From the NCBI GenBank assembly GCA_025558095.1, contig JAIVFI010000029.1:1-64000 (forward strand): a stretch of DNA of 64,000 nt, written 5' to 3'. Source of the stretch: Hyaloraphidium curvatum. Lineage: Eukaryota > Monoblepharomycota > Hyaloraphidiomycetes > Hyaloraphidiales > Hyaloraphidiaceae. The first letter of the stretch is position 1. Each line of letters starts with the position of its first letter. Under the pieces are notes generated by a model that was not told the DNA's origin, searched no databases, and saw only the letters and a program-made list of their open reading frames with translations. The position numbers and the translations under genes are program-made. This document shows positions 8,807 through 18,478 of this stretch, in pieces.

Positions 8807-9922
8807 TCACCTCACGAAACGCCAGCAGACCGGGAACTCGGCGTCCTCCCACCAGTTGGGCCGGTCCTTGCCCGCGTACCGCCCGAACGCAAACACGGCC
8901 GCCGGCGTCAGGTCCAGCCCCTGGTTCGGGCACCCCGCGCACCGGTCCACCACCGTCAATCTCCGCGCGGTGCCCCGCTCGACGTCCAACACGTCCACCT
9001 GCATGCGCGTGGCGCATTGCGTGTAGTTGTACTGGAAGGCGTTGACGGCGACGCCGGGGGTGTAGTCGTCCATGGGGTTGTCGCACGAGCCGATGCCCGC
9101 GTAGCCGTGGTTCTGTGCGGGATCCACGACGTTGTACCACGAAGCCCTCCCGCAAAAAGTCCAATTCCCGGTAGTCGGCACCGCGAGCACAGGGATCGTC
9201 GTGGTGGTCCGGGTGCGAGTAGCCGTCGCTCCGGACGGGAGGGTGGCCGTGGTCTGCGGCGTCACCGACGTCGTCGATGTGGTCGGCGGGCGGCCACCGC
9301 CGTTGCAGGGTCCCAAGTCGCAAATGCCGTAGCCATCCTGACACCCCACGGCGCACCACAGGTCCCCGAAACCGCAGTAGCCGTACTGCGAGCAGCACAG
9401 GCCCGGCGTGCAGCTGGTGTTGACGCCAGAGCCGCAGCGTCCATCGGCCGAGATCGGGTAGGTGGGGCACAGGTTTGATCCGGGCGGAGGAGGGGTCGGA
9501 GGTGGCGGAGGAGGAGGAGGGGGGGCGGGCGGCGGCGCTGGCGGGGGTGTGACCGTCGTGGTCGGCGGTGGAGCGGTTGTCAGCCGGCGCTTGGTCGTCT
9601 TTACGCGGCGAGAAGTTGTCTTCCGGCGGGTTGTAGTCTTTCGCCTGCTGGTCGTCTTACGCTTCTTGGTCGTCTTCTTGACAGGTGCCCGTTCGCGGGC
9701 CGGGGATGCCCAGTCCCCGCCGGAATCGGAATCGTCGGGGGCCAAATCGCCGACAGCGAGCACCGCATAGTCCAACTGTGCTGGAGGGCCGTCATCGGGC
9801 AGCGCCCTGTGAATCACCGAGCTTGTGGCCGCCGGAATTGCGGAGGCACGGCCGAGGATCAGGGATCCCAAGACCAGCGCTGCGAGCGCCCATTCCGGCC
9901 GCGGGCTCGCGGGGCGTTTCAT
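8807..9922 (-). CDS. Secreted hevein-type chitin-binding plus double-psi beta-barrel protein
   Basis: Single-exon, 371 aa, probably cell-wall or extracellular. A signal peptide covers about residues 1-28. A basic Thr-rich tract follows (repeats such as KTTSRRKTTTRR, about residues 80-115), then a Pro-rich linker (about 115-150). Next is one ChtBD1/hevein domain with its closely spaced Cys set (CCSQYGYCGFGDLWC, about 150-190), a Thr-rich linker, and a C-terminal double-psi beta-barrel of the expansin/RlpA/cerato-like class (ASWYN...GSCDNP...VVDRCAGCPNQGLDL). In the barrel the conserved Asp (VVDRC) and Ser/Thr-rich first strand are present. The likely role is binding and loosening of chitin or other wall polymers. 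The basic Thr repeats are unusual and could be glycosylation sites or polyanion binders. Confidence 0.85.
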   Translation of the reverse strand: MKRPASPRPEWALAALVLGSLILGRASAIPAATSSVIHRALPDDGPPAQLDYAVLAVGDLAPDDSDSGGDWASPARERAPVKKTTKKRKTTSRRKTTTRRKTTSRRVKTTKRRLTTAPPPTTTVTPPPAPPPAPPPPPPPPPTPPPPGSNLCPTYPISADGRCGSGVNTSCTPGLCCSQYGYCGFGDLWCAVGCQDGYGICDLGPCNGGGRPPTTSTTSVTPQTTATLPSGATATRTRTTTTIPVLAVPTTGNWTFCGRASWYNVVDPAQNHGYAGIGSCDNPMDDYTPGVAVNAFQYNYTQCATRMQVDVLDVERGTARRLTVVDRCAGCPNQGLDLTPAAVFAFGRYAGKDRPNWWEDAEFPVCWRFVR

Positions 9923-10187
9923 GAGTGGGGTCGCCGTAAGGGGTCACAGGGTCTGCGGCCGTCAGCGGCATTGCGGGGGGATCGGGCTGGGCGGGTCGGA
10001 TTCGGGAGGCGCCGCAGCTGCGGCGGTGCGGCGTGCTCATCGGACCCTTCGTCTGCACCACAGCCCGCCCTCTTCGCCGAACTGCCCTTGCTAAATTCCA
10101 AGGGAGCAACATCTGTCCTGGCTCTCGCATTCACAGCTCCTCCCGCGCCCTTCCTTCGACCCGTTGCTAGCCCCGGTCCGCCGTCGA

Positions 10188-11093
10188 TCACTTGGGAGCG
10201 CAGACGGTCTTGTGCTCCGGCCAGTCCGCCTTCTGGCACTCGGCAGAGCAGTATCGAATTGCCTTGCACCGTCCGCAGCGCTGCATCCCGCGAGTACCAT
10301 CGGTCGATGACGAGGGGCACCGGGCGCAGATGCTCCCCTAGGCAAAGGCGTCTGGTCGGCCGCCCGCGAGCACCTCGGCCGCCGCGACGGCGATTTTGCG
10401 GCACTTGTCGTCCTCGCAGTAAGGCCACACATAGGAGTTCCAGCTGACTTCGTCGGGACCCTCAGGCACTGTTTTCGTCACGGCGAGAGAGTAGGCCGAC
10501 GCGATCTGGCCGCATGAGGCGCAGACGAAGGACCCAATGCGGCGCCCCGACGACATGTCAACGTTGTAGGAGCCGAGAATCTGCTGGAAAGCCATGACCG
10601 TGTGACTCAGCGGCATCTCGTCGGGCGGTGTCATGAACCCCTCATGAGTTTCCCGCCGGCCGTGCACCCCCAACAGGGTGACCGTGACAGGTTCCAGAAC
10701 CTCCGGTGCGTTAAAGGTGGTATCATTGAGGCTGTCCATTCCCTTTCTTATCCGCTCGACCTCCCGCTTCGTCTTTTCGATGCAGACAGACTTGGCGCAC
10801 CGCGGATGGCAAGTGAGGAAGAGACGGATCGTGCCATCCCTTCCAGGAATGTTCGGCAGAGCCACCGACGTGAAGACTTCCACCTCTTTCGAGCCGCCAC
10901 AGGCGAAGCACCTCCATCTCCTGGCATCCACGGCGGCCCTCTTGAAAGCCCGCAGATCCGGCAGGTCCAGGAGCGCCGTGCCGGCCTCGACCGCCCTCTT
11001 CACGTCCGCGGAGACCATTCGCAAGGTCCGCTCGCACAGCATGGGCCGCTCGCCGAAGCGGTGCACTGCCAGCGTCGTCGAATAGTCCTCCAT
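10188..11093 (-). pseudogene. MYND zinc-finger family member with in-frame TAG before the finger
   Basis: Reading from ATG 11093, the family N-terminus (MEDYSTTLAVHRFGERP) and Cys modules (CFACGG; CHPRC; CASCG; CEDDKC) are intact to an amber codon at 10340-10338. The same frame then continues without a break through a full MYND finger (RCGRCKAIRYCSAECQ...W..HK..C) to a TGA at 10190-10188. At the TAG position the intact paralogue at 14415-15323 has GAG (GFAEGS), so a single base change explains it. The total, if uninterrupted, is 301 codons, matching the 302-aa paralogue. Options: a recent null or truncating allele, a truncated functional protein without the finger (about 251 aa), or readthrough. 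A longer upstream start at 11180 is possible but not supported by the paralogues. Confidence 0.85.
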
Positions 11094-11364
11094 GGTTGAC
11101 GTGGCGGTCGGACCCGCGCGACACCAGAAGCGTGCGGCGTCGGAGGTATCCGAGCTCTGGCGGAGATTCCGCAGGCCCACAGAAATGATTTCCGGAGTTA
11201 GCCAGCGAGCTGAGGAGCGACGATGGCGGCTGTTTCGTGGCGGCGCCTCCTCCTCTGAGACGGACCTGCGGGCCGCGAAAAGAACCGACCGGCCCCTTCC
11301 TTGGATACTTCTTTACCTCCTCCGTCTTCTTCCCTACGCTCTCCTTGCTCTTCCCGTTGCCGCG

Positions 11365-12785
11365 ATGTCCGCCGCCCCGGCCACCATGAAGGCCGCGGTC
11401 CTCTCGCCCCCCGACGACGCCAAGAACCCCGACTACGCCGTTGCCGCCATCACCGACGTGCCGACCCCGAAAATCGGCAAGGACGACGACGTGCTGATCA
11501 AGCTCCATGCGGCGGCGCTGAACCATCGCGGTCGGTGGCCTTTTGGGGTGTGGGAGGCAGGTCCTGACGCGTCCCCAAACCGAACCGGCGCGTGGGACGG
11601 CGAAAAGACCACTGGATCCGGAAGCTCGTGTACACCCGCGCCGCGACCAAGTTTGGGAGCATCCTCGCCGCCGACGGTACCCGTTCCCTCCCTCCGTCTC
11701 CGTTCCCGGGTGACACCGCGCCCGACAGGCATGGGCACCGTCCACTCCGCCGGTGCCTCCCCCGCCACCCAATCCCTCGTCGGCAAGCGGGTCATGGTCA
11801 ACTGCTCCTTCGGTTGGGAAAAGGACCTGAAGGGTCCCGAGGCGGGGGACAAGTACGGCCTGCTCGGCTATTTGCCGCTGCCGGGGACGCTGGCCGAGTA
11901 CCTGGTGGTGCCGGCGGGGCAGTGCAAGGTGGTGCCGGAGTGGATGTCGGACGAGGAGGCGGCGGCAATACCCCTTGCGGCGTGGGTTTCGTCCGCAAGC
12001 ACCTCGCCGGGGGAGTGACACTCACCGGCTCCGAAGCCTGACTGCCTGGCGGGCGCTCTTCACAAAAGGCGGCCTCGCCCCAACCCCGACTGCCGGCCCT
12101 AAGCCGCGGGTGCTGATCTGCGGGATCGGCGGCGGCGTCGCGCTGTTTGCGCTGCAGTTTGCCGTGGCGGCGGGGGCCGAGGTGTACGTGACCAGCTCGT
12201 CCGAGGACAAGATCGCCAAGGCCAAGGGGCTGGGCGCCAAGGGCGGTGTGAACTACACCAAGAGTAGGCCGCGCAGCATGTCGGGCTTGACGGCAGCATC
12301 TTACGCGGACGTCCGTGCTTCACAGCCTCGTGGCCGCAGGACCTCCTCGCCGCCATATCCGCGCAGGGCAGCTCGCGCAGACCGGGCGTCGAAATCATCA
12401 TCGACGGTGCCGGGTTCGACGTGGACGGGATGGAGGCGGTCTGCACGACGGGGGCGTCCATCGTGACCTGTGCGTAGGCGTGCCGGGCCCCCTGTCAACC
12501 GCTGACGCTCCCTTCCCGGCAGACGGCGCGACCGCGGGGCAAAAGCAGAGCATCTCCATCACCCCCCACTTCATCAAGCAGATCGAGTGGAAGGGCACCG
12601 CGATGGGGTCCAACCTCGAATGGGACGCGTGCGTCGACTTCATCGCGCAGCACAAGATCCGCCCCGTGGTCGCTGCGGTGTTCAAGGGGCTCGAGCAGAC
12701 GGATGCCGCGTTCGCGGAGATGGCAGCGGGGAGGCAGTTTGGCAAGCTGGTGGTGACGATCGGGGGCGGGGCGGCGTCGCTGTAG
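11365..12785 (+). CDS. Zinc-type medium-chain dehydrogenase/quinone oxidoreductase, six exons
   Basis: Predicted NAD(P)H-dependent MDR enzyme of 373 aa, cytosolic. Exons 11365-11530, 11608-11676, 11729-11981, 12037-12263, 12326-12469 and 12523-12785; introns are 52-77 nt. The N-terminal GroES-like part has ALNHRDHWIRKL, the pattern typical of the YogA/YIM1-like branch of oxidoreductases. The Rossmann part has the dinucleotide loop ICGIGGGVALFAL and an Asp-rich continuation (IIIDGAGFD). The C-terminus ends with VVTIGGGAASL. The structural-zinc cysteine cluster of true alcohol dehydrogenases is not seen. It lies head-to-head with the MYND gene at 10188-11093, with a 271-bp shared upstream region. 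Likely reaction: reduction of a quinone or activated carbonyl; substrate unknown. Confidence 0.85.
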
Positions 12786-13125
12786 CTGTTTGGAGGACAT
12801 TCCATCTCCTCTGCAGATCATGGTTTTCCGTGTCCCCGGTGTACCCGGATGTCACTCGGGATCGGCACCCGAAGCGCATCGGCTGTGACGTGGTTATTCG
12901 AAGGGCCCACCGGCGACCGTCCCTACAGCTCGATCCCCTGTTTCTCGCATCGCGCGCCGGCGGCCTCCTGCCCGCGCCGGCAACTCTGCCTTCTTCCTGC
13001 GGCCCCTGCCGCTCAATCGGGCGCGCCCTGCCGGCGCCCGGACCGCGCTGCGGGTGGACACCGCGGCCGACCCGCCCCGACCCCGATAGCGCCCCTCCGG
13101 CCGCCTCCCTCCCCGCCCCGCCGCG
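12786..13125. other. Intergenic, no gene seen
   Basis: Spacer between the dehydrogenase and the first four-span gene. Only shadow frames are present; it presumably holds the promoter of the downstream gene. Confidence 0.4.
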
Positions 13126-14186
13126 ATGGCCGGCATCCCCACCTGGGACGAAATGACGAGGTCCGTCAGCGCTGCGAGCCCGCGGCAGCTCATGGTCGGC
13201 GCGGCCACAGCCCTCGACGCGCGTGGGTACATGGCACCCCGCCTTGAATCGCTACAAGCACCCCTAACCGAATCTCTTCCGCCGTCAAGTGTTCCTGATA
13301 TTCATGGCGTTTGCCGCCTCAGGCCCGCTGGGGCTCCGTTCCGTGTACTGGGGGATGTACACCGAGGCGCAGGTGGGACGGCCCCGCTCTCCCTTCCGGA
13401 CACATCTGACCCCGCCGCGCGATCGCCAGCTGGGTAGAGACCCCCGCCGCGGCACCTTTTATGCCGGCGTGTGGGGCAACTGCCGCCGCACCGGCGGCCT
13501 GCGCCTTCAGCAGGTCACCTGCTCCTTCTGGACCTCGGACCCCTCCGTGGTCCCCGACATCCTCCCCGCCGCCTTTTTCGACTCCCTCACCGCGCTGCAG
13601 GTTCTGTCGGGGGCGGCGGCGGTGCTGGGGTTCGTGCTGCTGGCCTACAGGTTCGACAGGGTGCCGCTGCTGGCGTGCACGGCCGCGTGCCTGGCAATGT
13701 ACCTCGTCGTCTTTGCGATGACGACGTGGGCGACCCTCGACCTGGGCAACCACCTCAACTCGTACGACTCCTACTCCTCCGGGCCGGGCATGGCACGTGG
13801 GTTCCTTTCCGGCGGCACATGGCGTCTTCGTGCTCACTCACCCGTGCCGCGTCTCGCGATCAGTCGGCTCCGTCGCCCTCATCCTCATCGTCGCCTCCAC
13901 CGTCCTCCGTGCCCTCTCCCTCCGCGCATCGGACGGCGCTCCCCACGCGCGGCTGGACGACGAGGCGCGCGTGCCGATGGCCGAGACCTCCTCGCCGGGC
14001 GACCACCTCCCGGCTGCCGGGCCGGTCGCCCCGCCGTCGGCCGAGTTCGACGCGGATGCGGTCAAGGGCAAGATTGCCGCGCAGATGGCTGCCATTTCGG
14101 CCTCCAAGCTGCCCTCGGGGAACGTGTTTGCCGAGGGGGAGGGGGAGGCGGAAGAGGAGGAGGAGGGGAAGCCGATGATGGGCTAG
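13126..14186 (+). CDS. Four-span membrane protein, claudin/SUR7-like, with acidic tail
   Basis: Predicted integral membrane protein of 289 aa. Exons 13126-13222, 13290-13372, 13430-13796 and 13864-14186. The 57-nt second intron has no stop but must be removed, because only then does the spacing between YWGM and GVWGNC equal the 17 residues seen in the paralogues. Segments: TM1 (LFLIFMAFAASGPLG), an extracellular loop with GVWGNC...C, TM2 (LQVLSGAAAVLGFVLLAY), TM3 (LACTAACLAMYLVVFAM), the marker YDSYSSGPGMAL, TM4, then a ~90-residue hydrophilic tail ending in a poly-Glu stretch. The G-[IV]-W-x2-C...C loop recalls claudin/PMP22/SUR7 proteins; that link is inference. Paralogues are at 17098, 30432 and 31819. 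It may act in plasma-membrane organisation, but no function is established. Confidence 0.75.
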
Positions 14187-14414
14187 GCGAGCGGCGGCTG
14201 CAGGAGACGGGCTCGATGCCGGTGTGCCGCTCTGCTTGGGGTATGAACTACGTGGCGCACTAGATGGATGTCTCTTCCGTCCGCCCGAGATCGCACATCT
14301 CCGTCCGGGGGCGCTCTGGGACGACGTTGCAACGAAGAATCGTGTTTAGCGCGGCGCACGGTAGCTCGGACGCCTATGCGTAGGTCTTGTCGCGGCGCCC
14401 GCAGCACGTCAACG

Positions 14415-15323
14415 ATGGAGGACTACGTCGCCAGGCTGGCCGTGCTCCGCTTCGGCGAGAGACCCATGACGTGCGAGAGGAGCTTTCAGTTCCTTGCGGA
14501 GGACGTAAGGAGTGCCGTCGCGGCCGACAGGGCGCTGGAGGAGCTGCCGGAGCTGCGTGCTTTCAAGGAGTCCGTTGTCGATTCCAGAAAGTGGGACTGC
14601 TTCGTCTGCGGCGGACTCCATGGCGTGGAGAACGTCACGTGGATCGCTCTGCCGGAGCTTCCCAAAGGCGACACCAAGATCTCGCTTTTCGTTATGTGCT
14701 ATCCCCGTTGCGGAAACCCCGCATGCGTTGAGGAGACCGCAGACGCTATTGAGCGAGGGAAGCAAGCGATCGCCAAGAGTACCGTTGGGGTGGCTCTTGG
14801 GACGAAGGAACGCGTCCGCGTCTCGTTCTGGGGTGCGCAAGGCGTCGCGCACACCCACCGGCCGCTGATAACGACGGGGGACCTCTCCTCGAGGATCAGG
14901 GCGATTTTGACATTCCAACACCTTGTGGACTCGTGGCATGTGGCCCCATCAGGACGCAGGGAAAGCCGCTGGGATTGCGCCTCATGCGGCGCCGCGGCAT
15001 CCGCCTACTCGCTGGCTGTTTCCGAGGACCAGGCCGACGAGGGACCCGACCCGATCCGATGGGCAGTTGACGTGTTTCCCTACTGTGAGGACGACCAGTG
15101 CCGCCAGCGGGCCGTGGCGGCGGCGAGGGAGCTGGCTGGCGACGGCCCCGAGGGTTTTGCAGAGGGAAGCGTGTGTGCATGGTGCCCGTCCTTCTCGACC
15201 GACGGGACGCGCGGCATGCAGCGTTGCGGACGGTGCAAGCCCATTCGATACTGCTCTGCCGAGTGCCAGCGGGCGCACTGGCCGGAGAACAAGGCCGCCT
15301 GCGCGCCGAAGGACGGCAAGTGA
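14415..15323 (+). CDS. MYND zinc-finger protein, intact family reference copy
   Basis: Single-exon, 302 aa. Start chosen at MEDYVARLAVLRFGERP because three paralogues align there; an upstream in-frame ATG at 14268 would add 49 unconserved residues. Order: a conserved N-terminal block, first Cys module (WDCFVCGG ... CYPRCGNPAC), variable middle, second Cys module (WDCASCGAAASAYSLAVS ... YCEDDQC), linker GFAEGS, then a C-terminal MYND finger (CAWC...RCGRCKPIRYCSAECQRAHW...C). MYND fingers bind peptide ligands in chromatin and signalling proteins; here there is no SET or other catalytic domain. The two upstream Cys pairs look like zinc ribbons not assigned to any family I know. The locus is tail-to-head with the 2OG oxygenase and 228 bp downstream of the four-span gene. 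Confidence 0.85.
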   Translation: MEDYVARLAVLRFGERPMTCERSFQFLAEDVRSAVAADRALEELPELRAFKESVVDSRKWDCFVCGGLHGVENVTWIALPELPKGDTKISLFVMCYPRCGNPACVEETADAIERGKQAIAKSTVGVALGTKERVRVSFWGAQGVAHTHRPLITTGDLSSRIRAILTFQHLVDSWHVAPSGRRESRWDCASCGAAASAYSLAVSEDQADEGPDPIRWAVDVFPYCEDDQCRQRAVAAARELAGDGPEGFAEGSVCAWCPSFSTDGTRGMQRCGRCKPIRYCSAECQRAHWPENKAACAPKDGK

Positions 15324-15564
15324 CGATCGGGCGGGGAAGGCAAGGGGATCGCGGGGAATCAAGCGCAGGTCCGAATGGAATGACCAATCAGCTGTCTGTC
15401 GCAGAAGTCAAGTTAGACCGTGTCCCCCGATTCCGGTGTGACCGAGAGCCTCCGAACCTCCGAGAGCGAGGGGGGCAGGCACCGGTCCGCGGGCCCAATC
15501 GCGCCATCTGCTGGCCACCGTCTCCCACTCTCTTCCCCGCCCCCGCCCCGTCCTGCGCCCCGCC

Positions 15565-16902
15565 ATGGCCACATCCATCGACGCCGAAGCAGCGGCGCTC
15601 GGCCTGCGCTGGGCGCCGCTCGAGACCGTCTCGCTCGCCGCGCCGCCCGCCGAGGCCGCGGCGGCGCTGCTCCGCGCGTGCACGACCGCCGGCTTCTTCT
15701 ACCTCGTGGACCACGGCGTGCCGGCCGAGGAAGTGAAGGAGCTGTACGGCCTTGCGCAAAAAGTGCACGAGGAGGTGCCGCTGGAGGAGCACGTCAGGTA
15801 CAAGAGCTCGGCCGCGGTGGACGGCAACTACGCCGGCTACGTGGGGAGCGACACCTCGGATTCGGGCGTGGCTGGTCTGTGCCTTGCACTTCCAGCAAGT
15901 CTCATTGCTCACCGCTGGGAGCAGCCTACTACAACATGGCGAAACCTGGAACCGGCCTCGAGAAGCCCCTCCCCGCCGTCCTGGAGCGCCGCGCCGAGCT
16001 CCTGACGCGGTTCCAGCAGCGCTGCCTCGAGGTCAACGACCGCGTGCTGCGGCTGCTCAGCCTGGCGCTCCAGCTGCCGGAGGACTACCTGTCGCGGATG
16101 CACGCGGGGGTGTCGGGGAGCCACCTGAGGCTCATGTGGTGGGTTGTCCCCGTCCGCCACCGATAGTCGACGGTGGTGCTGATGGGGTGCGGCAGGTACC
16201 CGGCCAGGGAGGAGGCGCGCGACGCGGAACTCGGCAACGTGCGCGTGTCGGGCCACACCGACTGTGGGTTCTTCCTTGCCGTCAACCCCGCCGAGCTCAA
16301 GCTGACGGGCATCCCCATCGTGGCAGACGGTTCGATCACCATGATGTTCTCGCCCGAGGTCGTCGCCCTGCAGGTGCTCGACAATGCCGACGGCGAGACG
16401 TGGCGCTTCGTCAAGCCGCTCCCGGGCGCGCTCGTCTGCAACATCGGGTGAGCGACCCAGATCCCGCGCCCTCTGCCGCAACCCCGTTCTCACCACCCTT
16501 TCCCCCCTTTCCAGCGACACGCTGCAGTTCGTCACCGGCTCCGTCGTCAAATCCACGCAGCACCGCGTCGTCCGCCCCCCCCTCCCCTCGCAATCCTCCC
16601 GCCCGCGGTACAACGTCCTGTACTTCCTCCGCGCCGACGACGCCTGCCCGCTGCACCCCGTCCCATCCCCCCTCGTCCCCGCCTCCGCGCGGGAGGCCGA
16701 GGGGGTGGGGATGAAGGCGGGGGAGTGGGTCGCGGCGAGGGTCAAGGCGACGGTGCGGATGCGGGGGTACGGGGGCAAGGTGGACGGCGGGGACAAGGCG
16801 GCGGAGGAGTACAACCGGCTGCAGAGGGTGGTGAACAAGGGGCAGGGCAGGGAGGCGTTGCCCGACTCCTACCCCGCCGTGGGGCCGGGGAGCAGGCTCT
16901 AG
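15565..16902 (+). CDS. 2-oxoglutarate/Fe(II) oxygenase, isopenicillin N synthase-like, four exons
   Basis: Predicted soluble non-haem iron oxygenase of 387 aa. Exons 15565-15874, 15925-16138, 16196-16447 and 16515-16902; introns are 50-67 nt. The N-terminal DIOX_N segment has TAGFFYLVDHGVP. Joining exons 2 and 3 through the GTGGGT...GGCAG intron gives LRLMWYPA, the family hallmark that follows a conserved Tyr-Pro. The iron ligands are His and Asp of SGHTDCGFF and His of STQHRVVRP; the Arg after the second His probably contacts 2-oxoglutarate. The extra ~60 residues after the core (KVDGGDKAAEEYNRL...) are common in fungal members. The reaction class is oxidative modification of a small molecule with 2-oxoglutarate as co-substrate. 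No biosynthetic cluster partner is adjacent, so the substrate is open. Confidence 0.88.
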
Positions 16903-17097
16903 ATCCGCGTATCCTGCCTGCCAAAGTGTACCGGGCATGTCGGTACCGCGAATCCATGCCATATGTGTGTCAGAATGGCCGGCCGCCAGTAGTCCCGCCC
17001 GTAGTCGGGGTCCAGCCCCCCAGCGCGCGTGCCCAAACACCCGACCCCGAATCCCGCCCTCCCTCCCCCCCGCGCGCTTCCTCCCGCGCCACCAGAG

Positions 17098-18157
17098 ATG
17101 GACCACCAAAAATCCATCGTCTCCTTCGAGCTCCGCGCGCCCCGGGCGAAGGTGCTCCTCGCGGCGGCGGTGCTCGACGTCGGTGGGCCGCGGCCAAACA
17201 CGGGCGCGCGCGCGGGCTGACGGGCTCCCCTGCTTTTGCCTTGCCCGCATTCCGTGCATTCAATGCGCGCGATGCTGCGGCGGCGGTCCTCGGCGGACGG
17301 CGGGCGGAATGCGCGGCAGCGTTCCTGGTGCTCATGGCGGTTTCGGGCGCGGGGCCACTCGGGAACCAGTGCGTCTCTTCCGGGCCGGAAAGCCGGCGGA
17401 ATCTGACCGCAACGGTCCCCGTAGATCGCTCTACTGGGGCCACTACTCGAACGCGCGGGTGGGCGGCACCGCGGGCCCCGCTCCGGCCTGTGCGCTGACA
17501 GATGCCCCCCGCCCAGATACCCAACAACCTGGCCGCGACGGACCTCTGGACGGGCATCTGGGGCACCGTCCGCGAGAACAGCATGATGATCGTGTCGAGC
17601 AACTGGTGGAACGACCCGTACTTTTCGCCCATCTACGGTACCCTTCCCCTCAATCCCCCTCCTCGGACGCTGCTAACCACGAGAGACAGGCAACGCGTAC
17701 TTCTACGCCATGGTCACGCTGCAGGTCGTCGCCGGCACGACGCTGTGCTTCGGCGCGCTGACGCTGGTGCTGATGAACCCCGTGCCGCTGATGCTCGCCA
17801 GCGTGTTCTCCACCGCCGTGTACATCCCCGTCTTCGGTACCCCGCGCCCGCCCCGCACTTCCGCCGCCCAATCGTGCTGACCCCGCTCGAATCCCCGAAG
17901 GAATGATGGCCTGGCTCAACGCGGACGTCGGCACCAAGATCGCACCGTACTCCTCGTACTCCTCCGGCCCCGGGCTGGCCTGCGGCGCCGCCGCCCTGGG
18001 CTGCGCGCTGCTCTCGACGGGGATCAAGTTCCTCGTCACGCGGATGCCGCCCGCCGCCGTGAGCTCCGCGGAGAGGGAGAAGGAGGCGCTGGAGAGGGGG
18101 CCGCCGTCTCCCAAGGGGGAAGTGGCGGAGGGGCTGCAGAAGCCGGTGCAGCTCTGA
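17098..18157 (+). CDS. Four-span membrane protein, divergent member lacking loop cysteines
   Basis: Predicted membrane protein of 235 aa. Exons 17098-17182, 17320-17368, 17425-17458, 17502-17637, 17690-17836 and 17901-18157; the first intron (137 nt) is the longest in the window's models. The alignment to its paralogues is clear: TM1 FLVLMAVSGAGPLG, then LYWGHYSN, GIWGTV, then two more spans, MMAWLNADVG, and PYSSYSSGPGLA before the last span. In the first loop the two Cys found in the other three copies (GIWGNC...C) are absent (GIWGTV...NWW). If they form a disulphide, this copy has lost it. The C-terminal tail is hydrophilic with a Pro/Glu-rich end. The intron/exon pattern matches the tandem copies at 30.4 and 31.8 kb better than the copy at 13.1 kb. 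Confidence 0.75.
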
Positions 18158-18289
18158 GCGGAATCGGGGGATGCGGCGACGTGGAGGCCGCGGTTGCGAT
18201 TTGGATACCCGGGATTCCGTGCAGCGTGTATGTCTGCTGTTGTCGCGATACGACGGCCTTCTACTCGACGACGCCTGCGATCATTTGCC

Positions 18290-18365
18290 CTCCCGCAGGC
18301 GCGCAGGCGGTCTGTGCTCCGGGCCCTCTGGCACTCGGCCGAGCAGTAACGTTCGGTTCCCAAGA
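18290..18365 (-). pseudogene. Relic of a MYND finger
   Basis: The antisense strand reads GTERYCSAECQRA, identical over its core to the MYND fingers at 10.2 and 15.2 kb, then loses frame after a small deletion where the paralogues have HWPE. No further family sequence could be followed in either direction, so this is a short dead remnant lying between the four-span gene and the Zn2Cys6 gene. Confidence 0.6.
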
Positions 18366-18478
18366 GTCTCTTTGGCGTCCGTGACCAGGAGGATCGGCCC
18401 GGTCGAATGGGGTGTCGGTGCCGCGCCCGGGGCTATCCTAGCCATCACTCACGTCGGCTTGGCGCAATCTTCCCCTGC

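Noticed and set aside
7359-9026. 555-aa plus-strand frame across the SET gene
   Set aside because: Its first 300 residues are Ser/Ala/Arg low complexity antisense to a clear SET gene. Only 8350-8540 has coding character.
14268-14414. Upstream start for the MYND gene at 14268
   Set aside because: The added 49 residues are not shared by the paralogues, which begin at the MEDY position.
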